This document shows, piece by piece, positions 28,468 to 36,204 of a stretch of 64,000 nucleotides of DNA (positions within the stretch are counted from its first letter, which is position 1; each line of letters begins with the position of its first letter). The position numbers were made by a program, and so were the translations under genes. The notes beneath the pieces were generated by a model. That model was given only the letters and a program-made list of their open reading frames with translations. It had not been told where the DNA came from and did no database searches. Source of the stretch: Tritrichomonas musculus (lineage: Eukaryota > Parabasalia > Tritrichomonadida > Tritrichomonadidae). Location of the stretch: contig JAPFFF010000011.1 of NCBI GenBank assembly GCA_039105265.1, positions 1 to 64,000 on the forward strand, in the 5' to 3' direction.

Positions 28468-31400
28468 ATGACAAAAGTATTAATAGCCGAAAAGGCATCA
28501 ACTAATATTCCTAATATTGATATTAAATCAATTGAGAGCTTAAAAAATAAAAATTCTGACGAAGCTACTTATCGTTTTACAGAAGGAATTCCTTCTCCAA
28601 TATTTGTAACTCCGCGCCTGACAAATCACAAAAATTCGCAAATTGGTTTTTCTATACATAGTACGACAAATTTAATTAGTAAATTTGAAAGAGATGCAGA
28701 ACCTCATGTTGCAGAAGCTTTTGATTCAATCATTCGAAGAGATAACAAGCTTTTTAATTCTTTAATTAATTCTGGTTTAAATTTGAATCATCAGATATTC
28801 GATAATGAAACTTTACTTCATTGTGCTATTGAATCACATAATGTAGAAGCCGCGAAAATGTTGATTGATAATGGTTGTAGTATAGATGCTAGAACGTTAA
28901 ATTTCCAAGATTCTCCAATTAATTTAGCAATTCAAGAAGAACAAGAAGAAATTTTTCAAATGCTCGTTAGTAAAGGAGCAAATATTGAAATAGAGAATTT
29001 CGAAGGTGAAACTCCAATCTTTACTGCAATTCGATATGGAAATGTGAAATTTGTTGAAAAATTAATTTCTCTTAAAGCAAACGTGAATAAAGTTAACAAA
29101 GGCGGAAATACTCCATTGCATATCGCCATGATGCTCCATCAAGAAGAAATTGGAAAGATTCTCCTGAAAAATGGTTCTGACGTAAAAAAAGGAGAAGGAA
29201 ATTCTCTAAGAATTGCTCAACAAGCAAGCCAAATTGACTTAGCCAGTCAAGTGCGGGACAAAAATCCTGAGCTTGCCAAAGATCCTCTTCCAAACTATTT
29301 TATCGGATCTCTCATGCTCAAGGAGCCACTTCCTGTGCCGGATTCCGATATTCTTCCACTTGTCACTGTCAAAGTGAAAACGAATTCAATCAATGAAAAT
29401 GAAAAAAATAATCCATCGCAAATATCGTCTGAAGAAAAAACCGAAACCCTGCAAACACAAGAAGCAAAGGAAGAAATTTCTCCAGAATCGCAAACCAAGG
29501 ATAATCAGAAAGAGCAGCCAGCTAATCAGAAGGAAGAAACTAAAACAGAAGCCCAAATAAAGCAGGAAAAAGAAGTCAAAATTGATAAAAAGCAGGAAAA
29601 AGAAGCTCAAGAAGCAAAGGAAGAAATTTCTCCAGAATCGCAAGCCAATGATAATCAGAAAGAGCAGCCAGCTGATCAGAAGGAAGAAGCTAAGACAGAA
29701 GCCCAAATAAAGCAGGAAAAAGAAGTTGCAGACGATAAAAAGCAAGAAAAAGAAGCTCAAGAAGCAAAGGAAGAAATTTCCCCAGAATCGCAAGCCAAGG
29801 ACAATCAGGAAGAGCAGCCAGCTAAACAAGGGGAAGAAGCTAAGACAGAAGCCCAAAAAAAGCAGGAAAAAGAAGTCAAAATTGATAAAAAGCAGGACAA
29901 TGATTCGCAGCCAAAGCAAGGAGCTGTAAAGGAGGTGGAAGACGACGCAAAGAAGAAAGCAGAAACTGAGCCAGAAAAAGTTTCCGGTGAAGAAATGCCG
30001 CAGAGCAGCCAGCAAGAAGATGCCAGAAAGGAGCAAATCCGAGAAGCTACGCAGGGCACTGTGAAAGAGAAGGAAGAGGCTCGGCAAGAGAAGGAATTGA
30101 ATAGTGAGAAAGAGACTGAAGGCCGCGCTGTTCAATTGGAAGAGAGCAAAGAAAGCCCGGGTGGGAGAGAGAAGGATGATGAGAATAGCCCGGATGTGGG
30201 CAAGGAAGAAGCAGAGCAGGAAATTGAAAGTGAATCCAAGGAAGACTCGAAACCGCCAGAAACTGTTGAGCAAGAGGCAGAGCAAGAAGGTGAAATTAAA
30301 GAGCAAGAAGGTGAAATTAAAGAGCAAGAAGGTGAAATTAAAGAGCAAGAAGGTGAAATTAAAGAGCAAGAAGGTGAAATTAAAGAGCAAGAAGGTGAAA
30401 TTAAAGAGCAAGAAGGTGAAATTAAAGAGCAAGAAGGTGAAATTAAAGAGCAAGAAGGTGAAATTAAAGAGCAAGAAGGTGAAATTAAAGAGCAAGAAGG
30501 TGAAATTAAAGAGCAAGAAGGTGAAATTAAAGAGCAAGAAGGTGAAATTAAAGAGCAAGAAGGTGAAATTAAAGAGCAAGAAGGTGAAATTAAAGAGCAA
30601 GAAGGTGAAATTAAAGAGCAAGAAGGTGAAATTAAAGAGCAAGAAGGTGAAATTAAAGAGCAAGAAGGTGAAATTAAAGAAAGCGAGAGAGCGAGTGGCG
30701 AATCCAAGAAGGAGGCTGAGAATGAATCCGGCAGCCGTGGCGTCGCAGAGGGGCAGGACGACGCAGAACTGCAAGAAGCAGCTGAGAATAAAAATTGTGA
30801 AGAAGATCCTCAAGGAAGCCGGGACAATGGAAGGGACGGAGTGGAGGGGGCAGCTGAGCAGAATGAAAGGTGCCAGCCGCAGCCAGCAAAAGAAGAAGCC
30901 GCGCACCAGGGTGCCCCTGAAAGAGCAGGAGCCGCGCCTAGTCCGCTGGAAGCGCAAAAAGACGACGAAAGCAAAGCCCAGGACTCCGCAGCGCAAAAGA
31001 GGCACCGGCACCGCAGGCACCGCCAGCAAGGAGCAAAGGAAGCCGAGCCAATAGCGCCAGACGGGCAGCGAGAGGCAGCACAGCCAAAAGGCCCGGCGGG
31101 CGAGGATGACGCCTCCCAGCCGGCGCAGGCAGGAGGCGGGTTGGAAGGAAAGCGAGAGAGAGATGAGAAGTCGCAAGAAGCGCGCAGGCAGGACGAAGAA
31201 GGCACGAAAATGGATGAAGCGCGAAATCCCGCACGAAACGAAGAGGCGAGCGCGCAGCAGGAAGGCGAGCCGCGGGACGCGCAAGGCGGCGCAGAGAGAG
31301 AGCGGCGCCACCGCCACCACCGGAGGCACCGGCGCAGGCAGGACGACGGTGGCGCGATTGTCAGCCAGGCGCCGCAGTCGCTCGAGTCTCTCGAGAACTC

Positions 31401-32334
31401 GCAAGCGAGTCCGCCCTACTTCCCGCCGCCGGCAGCTGGAGGCCCGCCCCTCCCCGGCGCGAAGGCCGCCGTTCCGCGCTGGAGGCTCCCGCGCGCAGAG
31501 CCGAGCGAGGAGATGCGGAGCCTCTACGCGGCGATCAAGGCGAGGAGCCTCGCGCAAGTCCGCGCGCTGCTCGAGAAGCGCCTCAACCTGGACGCGCTGG
31601 ACGAGGCCGCGATGACGACGCCGCTCATCTACGCGGTCGACTACGGCAACCTCGAGATAGTGAAGCTCCTGACCGCCGCGGGCGCGAGCATCGACTTTGG
31701 CGCGAAGCTCAGCCCGATCCACCTCGCGATCAGGCAGAAGAAGAACGACATCGTGAACTTTTTCTTACAGAACGGTTGCGATGTGAACACTGTGACATCA
31801 GAAAACGAGTCTCCGATTTACGACGCAATCAGGGCCGCTGACTTGAAGCTTGTCCAGCTTTTGGTGTCAAAGGGAGCAAATGTTAACGTACTTAATTCAA
31901 ATAACATGTCACCCCTTTACGTGGCAGTTGGAAGGAGGAACCTGCCAATCGTGAAGTACTTGCTGTCTGAGAATGCTGACCCAAACGGAAACGGCCTCCC
32001 ATGCCTGAAACTTGCACAGACCTCCAAGGATACGCAGATGATCAACATACTTACAGATTCTGGCGCAAAACAGCTCGCTAGGAAGCAGCATAAGTCAAGG
32101 CTGCAGATGGTTGCTTTGTCACGAGCAGGGCCGAGGCCGAGAGCGGCGAGTAGGGCTGAAAATGGCTCATGCATGATATGCAACGGGACTTCGAATTTGT
32201 TAAAGCTTATTCCATGCGGACACGTCGTTGTTTGCAAGAAATGCATAGACGTATTCGTTGACAAGTATTCTTCCTGCCCAATTTGCTCAATGGGATTCTA
32301 TGCTACTGCTTTGGATAAAAAGAATAAAGAATAG
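28468..32334 (+). CDS. Ankyrin-repeat protein with long charged linker and C-terminal RING finger
   Basis: This is a 1,288-codon open frame. It contains ankyrin repeats at about 85-265, a very long Glu/Lys/Gln-rich linker at about 300-1,010 that includes 19 perfect EQEGEIK heptapeptides, ankyrin repeats again at about 1,018-1,195, and a C3HC4 RING at about 1,234-1,273 (CMIC, PCGH, CKKC, CPIC). The ankyrin-RING order suggests an E3 ubiquitin ligase with ankyrin substrate recognition; this is inference. The first ATG in this frame (28468) falls inside an ankyrin unit whose earlier residues are coded just upstream, so the present start may be secondary. Codons from about 30700 to 31770 are strongly GC-rich, unlike either end of the gene. 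Confidence 0.82.
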   Translation: MTKVLIAEKASTNIPNIDIKSIESLKNKNSDEATYRFTEGIPSPIFVTPRLTNHKNSQIGFSIHSTTNLISKFERDAEPHVAEAFDSIIRRDNKLFNSLINSGLNLNHQIFDNETLLHCAIESHNVEAAKMLIDNGCSIDARTLNFQDSPINLAIQEEQEEIFQMLVSKGANIEIENFEGETPIFTAIRYGNVKFVEKLISLKANVNKVNKGGNTPLHIAMMLHQEEIGKILLKNGSDVKKGEGNSLRIAQQASQIDLASQVRDKNPELAKDPLPNYFIGSLMLKEPLPVPDSDILPLVTVKVKTNSINENEKNNPSQISSEEKTETLQTQEAKEEISPESQTKDNQKEQPANQKEETKTEAQIKQEKEVKIDKKQEKEAQEAKEEISPESQANDNQKEQPADQKEEAKTEAQIKQEKEVADDKKQEKEAQEAKEEISPESQAKDNQEEQPAKQGEEAKTEAQKKQEKEVKIDKKQDNDSQPKQGAVKEVEDDAKKKAETEPEKVSGEEMPQSSQQEDARKEQIREATQGTVKEKEEARQEKELNSEKETEGRAVQLEESKESPGGREKDDENSPDVGKEEAEQEIESESKEDSKPPETVEQEAEQEGEIKEQEGEIKEQEGEIKEQEGEIKEQEGEIKEQEGEIKEQEGEIKEQEGEIKEQEGEIKEQEGEIKEQEGEIKEQEGEIKEQEGEIKEQEGEIKEQEGEIKEQEGEIKEQEGEIKEQEGEIKEQEGEIKESERASGESKKEAENESGSRGVAEGQDDAELQEAAENKNCEEDPQGSRDNGRDGVEGAAEQNERCQPQPAKEEAAHQGAPERAGAAPSPLEAQKDDESKAQDSAAQKRHRHRRHRQQGAKEAEPIAPDGQREAAQPKGPAGEDDASQPAQAGGGLEGKRERDEKSQEARRQDEEGTKMDEARNPARNEEASAQQEGEPRDAQGGAERERRHRHHRRHRRRQDDGGAIVSQAPQSLESLENSQASPPYFPPPAAGGPPLPGAKAAVPRWRLPRAEPSEEMRSLYAAIKARSLAQVRALLEKRLNLDALDEAAMTTPLIYAVDYGNLEIVKLLTAAGASIDFGAKLSPIHLAIRQKKNDIVNFFLQNGCDVNTVTSENESPIYDAIRAADLKLVQLLVSKGANVNVLNSNNMSPLYVAVGRRNLPIVKYLLSENADPNGNGLPCLKLAQTSKDTQMINILTDSGAKQLARKQHKSRLQMVALSRAGPRPRAASRAENGSCMICNGTSNLLKLIPCGHVVVCKKCIDVFVDKYSSCPICSMGFYATALDKKNKE
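30280..30678 (+). repeat. 21-bp coding minisatellite, 19 perfect copies
   Basis: Nineteen copies of the 21-mer gagcaagaaggtgaaattaa + a run without a single difference and code for EQEGEIK. Heptads of this composition would form a charged single helix or coiled coil. Identity at silent sites shows very recent expansion, so the copy number probably varies between strains. Confidence 0.95.
30700..31770. other. GC-rich island inside the ankyrin-RING gene
   Basis: Base composition shifts abruptly to strongly GC-rich here, most of all at 31000-31750, while the reading frame continues unbroken through the linker and into the second ankyrin block. Nearly all third codon positions are G or C within the ankyrin part (for example ctc tac gcg gcg atc). 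Flanking coding DNA of the same gene is AT-rich. Confidence 0.85.
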
Positions 32335-32555
32335 AGTGATATAAATATATTATTTTTATTTTTAAACATTATTTTTCAAATTTTTGATTCTTGTACTAAA
32401 AAAAAAATATTTTTAAAAAATCATATCCAGATGTATACATCAGAGAGAGGAGAAAAAATATAAATATCTAGAGTGAAGTTTTTTGATGTATAACTAAAGA
32501 GTTTTATTACAAATTCCAAAAAAAAATTATTAGAGAAGAGTTTTTTTTTAATCAT

Positions 32556-33563
32556 TTAAAAAAAAAACAATCTTACTATTATTATAATAACAAACAGTAA
32601 CAAGTACCCAAGAATAATCAAATATTTTGTTTTTCTTTTTGGACTATTAATTTTTTGGTCAGTGTAATTCAAAATATCTTTCACATTCCAGTTTCGATAA
32701 TTTTGAATCGTTTGAATAATAAATTCATTGTCTACAAACGACACTTGTCTAATATGAGCTACGCACATCTCAGATATATACTTCAAATATATATTTCTGA
32801 ATAATATTATTCGATCCCAAATTAAAAGAATATTTGAATATTTGTGCTCATCGGCAAAAGATAAAATTTCCCATTTCATTGCAAAATGAACTGAAGAAAC
32901 ATGCATTGCATTAAGTTGATTGTAGACTTCGGGGCGCACATACGCTATTTCTTTATCTATTTCAGAGAAATGTTTCATTGTGAATTGATTATCACGAGTA
33001 AATTTATTAACATCAACGATCTTGAGAAGCTCTTTACAAAAAAAGAATGATATTGACTCTGCAAAAATAATCTCAGCATTGATCTTTTTCATTGCTTGAA
33101 GTCCAAGCAAAAATGTAATAAAAACATATCGGTCATATCCTTGCATATAATGATAAAAAGAGTCAATTTTAGATAAAACTGAAAGAATTCGTTGAACTGA
33201 ATAAAATGCATCGTTTAATAATTTTTCATCATTAATTCCATTTTCACTGGCCATTTTTTTGAACCAATAAATTGTTCTTTCTGTATCTAACAAAATTAAT
33301 TCGCCTTCAGAACTTCCGAGAGAAGATCGCGGATTATTAAAATCTGATAAATTCTTATTGCATATCTCTTTGTATGTTTTTGTAAGTGAATCTATTTTTT
33401 TTTCTATTTCTGTAAAACCTATTAAATTTAAAGATAAAAGCCATGCTGCAACTCGAAGAACAGGATCTTTATTTTGATCAACAGAGGTTAAAAATTTATT
33501 AACATCAGATTTTTTATGAAAAGGAATATTGATTTTAATCAGTTGATTTATTAAATCACTCAT
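32556..33563 (-). CDS. Tail-anchored TBC-domain RabGAP candidate
   Basis: This is a 335-aa protein. The two catalytic motifs of TBC RabGAPs are present: ILLDTERT at 90-97 (R96 as arginine finger in IxxDxxRT) and YMQGYD at 139-144 (Q141 as glutamine finger in YxQG). A hydrophobic helix at about 314-335 (LIILGYLLLFVIIIIV) ends the protein, so it is probably tail-anchored in an internal membrane. That recalls TBC1D20, the ER-linked Rab1 GAP, but the Rab target cannot be named. It is related to the degenerate protein at 17961-18989. It is divergent from the methyltransferase gene, with only about 80 bp between starts. Confidence 0.78.
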   Translation of the reverse strand: MSDLINQLIKINIPFHKKSDVNKFLTSVDQNKDPVLRVAAWLLSLNLIGFTEIEKKIDSLTKTYKEICNKNLSDFNNPRSSLGSSEGELILLDTERTIYWFKKMASENGINDEKLLNDAFYSVQRILSVLSKIDSFYHYMQGYDRYVFITFLLGLQAMKKINAEIIFAESISFFFCKELLKIVDVNKFTRDNQFTMKHFSEIDKEIAYVRPEVYNQLNAMHVSSVHFAMKWEILSFADEHKYSNILLIWDRIILFRNIYLKYISEMCVAHIRQVSFVDNEFIIQTIQNYRNWNVKDILNYTDQKINSPKRKTKYLIILGYLLLFVIIIIVRLFFF

Positions 33564-33642
33564 TCTTTTTTTTTTTTGAATTAAGTTTTCAATAATTGAA
33601 TATTATTTATAAAAATTGAACCAAATATCAAAGCAATTAGAT

Positions 33643-34317
33643 ATGTCGTCAATCGATCCTAATGTAGTTCATGAATTTCTTTCTGGAGAGCTTGAACAAG
33701 AACTTGAAAACGTATTAAATCATCCTGCCCCTGGATATGCCGAGCCTTCATATTGGAATGAGCGATATATGAGTAATCCTAATCCCTACGACTGGTTTCA
33801 GCCATGGTCAGCATTTAAATCTATTGTACTTCCTTTAATCCCTTCTAAAGAATCAGCAATTGATCTTGGATGCGGAAATTCACCAATGACTTCAGAATTA
33901 CTATCAGACGGATTCAATAAAGTAGTCGGGCTTGATATATCTTCAGTTGTTATAGATCAAAATAAAAAGAAGTTTGCAAATGAAAATCGGCTTGAATGGG
34001 AAGTTGGTAATGTATTTAACTTATCCAAGTATCCTGATGAATCATTTGATGCTGTATTTGATAAGGGAACTTTCGACTGCATAATGTCATCGGGTATTAA
34101 TGCACTCCAAATTTCACAATTTTTACAAGGTGTTTCTCGAATTCTAAAAAAAAAAGGTGTATTCGTTGAAATTTCATATGGGCTTCCTGAAACAAGATTG
34201 TCATGGCTTCAAAATCCTAAATATGGATGGAAGCAAATAGAAAGCCGCCAAGTTGAACAAATGTCAGAAAGAGGTTATTACCACTATGTATATTGTTTCC
34301 AGAAAAAAGATGAATGA
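33643..34317 (+). CDS. Class I SAM methyltransferase (METTL13/EEF1A-methyltransferase-like)
   Basis: I start at the ATG at 33643 (224 aa); the frame further upstream offers only a TTG. The N-terminal YWNERY (about 37-42) with YDWFQPW (49-55) and the SAM-binding motif AIDLGCGNS (72-80), then VVGLDIS (94-100), an acidic WEVGNVF motif and FDAVFDKGTFD, are typical of the METTL13/METTL10/CSKMT group. Known members methylate lysines or the N-terminus of eEF1A or citrate synthase. The true substrate here is unknown. It has no transit peptide or membrane segment. Confidence 0.85.
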   Translation: MSSIDPNVVHEFLSGELEQELENVLNHPAPGYAEPSYWNERYMSNPNPYDWFQPWSAFKSIVLPLIPSKESAIDLGCGNSPMTSELLSDGFNKVVGLDISSVVIDQNKKKFANENRLEWEVGNVFNLSKYPDESFDAVFDKGTFDCIMSSGINALQISQFLQGVSRILKKKGVFVEISYGLPETRLSWLQNPKYGWKQIESRQVEQMSERGYYHYVYCFQKKDE

Positions 34318-34649
34318 ATTGGAAAATGATATTTTTTTTTATTTGTATTTGTAATTTGTTTTCATTTATTAATGATATTATTTATCATAAAGGTATTGTT
34401 ATGTATTACAGGAAAACTATTTTTAAGCAACAGACACATGCACTTTTTATCATACTATTTTGCTTGCCATTTCTCTTTTTTTTTTTTTTTTTTGCAGAAG
34501 AGATTCAATTCTACAAATTTCCTAAATCAGAAATTCTGATGTTGATTTTCAATGTAAAAAATTAACTTTTTACTCAGACTTAGCAAAGTAATGAAGAGTC
34601 TTTAAAAAAAAAGAAAAAATTTATAAAATCAATTCATAATTTTTTTAAG
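34318..34649. other. Convergent intergenic region
   Basis: These about 330 AT-rich bases lie between two converging genes. They contain a long T run (about 34475-34492). An 83-codon frame that begins over the preceding stop is a string of Phe and Ile from T-rich DNA, and I do not accept it as a gene. Confidence 0.55.
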
Positions 34650-35615
34650 TTATTTAAAGTTTCTCTTGATCAGATAATAAGCAATATTTTCATAATTTTC
34701 AGTAAAATAGTCTAGCATAATGATGCCAACGAAGGAATTTGGATCTTGATTCTTGAGGTAATCGCCTATCTTTGGTGTCATGAAATTAGCGGTTGAGAAT
34801 GGATAGCAAAATGTGGTTGATCCACTTCCAAAATTGATGAATAATTTGTCTTCATCTTCATTTTCTTTTGCTTCTGTTAAATGAGACAAAAATGTATCCC
34901 ATTTCTGTTGCCTATGGAAGAGGGACTTTACTTTATATTCATCTTGAATTCTTGCAGTGATTGAAGTTTCAGATGTGAAAGTAGAATTATTCTTAAAGTT
35001 CAATAAAATTCCAAAAGGAGTAATAGGAGATTCAAATCTGCGCAATAGTACAATTTTACCACGAACTTGGTCAAGAGTTGGTAAAGTTTCTTCAAGGTAA
35101 AAGCGGTCAACGTATGGATCAATATATGCTTTCATCGTTTCAAAGAATGAACGGGTGTTTTCTTGATCGTAATATTCTGGTTTTATTTGTACAAACACGA
35201 ATTCTGTAGGATGATCTCTTAAGAAATCAAAGATTATGTCACGAACTCCAGACCCAAATCCAAGATATTGGAACTTTCGAGTGTGATGAATCATGAAACA
35301 ATTTTTGACATGTCTGCATCTAATGTCAAGGTATCTTACTCCGTTTAAAAGTTGCTCCAAAATGGATAAACTTTGGCATTGCGAAAAAGGTCCACGGAAT
35401 CTTGCTCCTGAATCATGTGTTCCAGGTATGCTGAGAGTGTTAATCTTTTTAGATCCATCAATACCACTGAGCCAATCAGCTGGTTTTAAATCATTGAAAG
35501 TTCTTATTTTGCTATGTCTTGGCTCTGGTCTTTGGTTAGAAGGGATAAAGTCATAATCATAAATATCTTTTGCTACTTTTGCTTCGTAATTTTTTGGATC
35601 TTCTGAGGTTTGCAT
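34650..35615 (-). CDS. PI-PLC X-domain phosphodiesterase, bacterial-type
   Basis: This 321-aa protein has a phosphatidylinositol phospholipase C X domain at about 45-310. The hallmark SIPGTHDSG (62-70) carries the first catalytic His (H67), and RYLDIRC (94-100) and the second His in MIHHT (H110 or H111) follow. FVFVQIKPEY and GKIVLLRRFE are later core strands. There is no Y domain, C2 or PH domain, so it belongs with small bacterial-type and PLCXD-like enzymes that cleave PI or GPI-like lipids without calcium. No signal peptide is visible, so a cytosolic enzyme is expected. Related small PI-PLCs are known in other protists. Confidence 0.85.
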   Translation of the reverse strand: MQTSEDPKNYEAKVAKDIYDYDFIPSNQRPEPRHSKIRTFNDLKPADWLSGIDGSKKINTLSIPGTHDSGARFRGPFSQCQSLSILEQLLNGVRYLDIRCRHVKNCFMIHHTRKFQYLGFGSGVRDIIFDFLRDHPTEFVFVQIKPEYYDQENTRSFFETMKAYIDPYVDRFYLEETLPTLDQVRGKIVLLRRFESPITPFGILLNFKNNSTFTSETSITARIQDEYKVKSLFHRQQKWDTFLSHLTEAKENEDEDKLFINFGSGSTTFCYPFSTANFMTPKIGDYLKNQDPNSFVGIIMLDYFTENYENIAYYLIKRNFK

Positions 35616-36204
35616 TTCTAAAATCTGTTTCTATTGAATATTAAAATTGAAAGGAAAGCTATAAAAAAACTATATAAAAAAATTAATTTGTATTATTGTA
35701 TATATAATTTTTTCTTAATTGATTCTATTTTAACCTAATGTAAAATATGATAATTGTAAATTTACGGGAAATAAAATATTTTATGAATATTTTTGTGTGA
35801 TATTTTTATTTTTATATTTTTCAATATGTATACAAAATTTTTTGATAATTGAATGAGTAAATTTTTATTCAATTCAAGTCAGATCCGAAAATCTTTTATT
35901 AATCAAATGATAATAGATTTGAATCAAATTATTAAAATGGTTCGAAAATATATTCCATTGTAGCATGTTTTAAAGTTCAAAGCTATTGAGTCAAAAGATA
36001 TCTTTGATAGAAGAAAAAATTAATATTAGATTTAGAATATTTCTGAACTTAATATTGTATATTTAATAAGTATATTTTCATTTTCAAAACAAATTAACAA
36101 ATTGCTTTATGAATAAACAAAGGGATACATATTGTAATTTTTTTTTTTTTGAATAGCTATTATTACATTTCTTTTATTTTGAAGATCCCTTCACTTTTCT
36201 GATT
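35616..36204. other. AT-rich intergenic region
   Basis: This is about 590 bp of AT-rich DNA between the start of the PI-PLC gene and the end of the CCDC39 gene, both on the minus strand. It should hold the PI-PLC promoter. I see a few A/T runs but no gene, repeat or RNA fold. Confidence 0.55.

Noticed and set aside
30104-31054. 316-codon + frame overlapping the heptapeptide repeats
   Set aside because: It is an out-of-frame reading of the 21-bp repeat (KSKKVKL) and has no recognisable domain.
29386-31722. 778-codon minus-strand frame opposite the ankyrin-RING gene
   Set aside because: It is a mirror of the purine-biased Glu/Lys-rich coding strand, giving Phe/Leu/Cys-rich nonsense. The + strand has the ankyrin and RING domains.
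34314-34565. 83-codon hydrophobic frame after the methyltransferase gene
   Set aside because: It starts over the stop codon of the previous gene and is Phe/Ile-rich because of T runs. No signal or membrane protein pattern beyond that.
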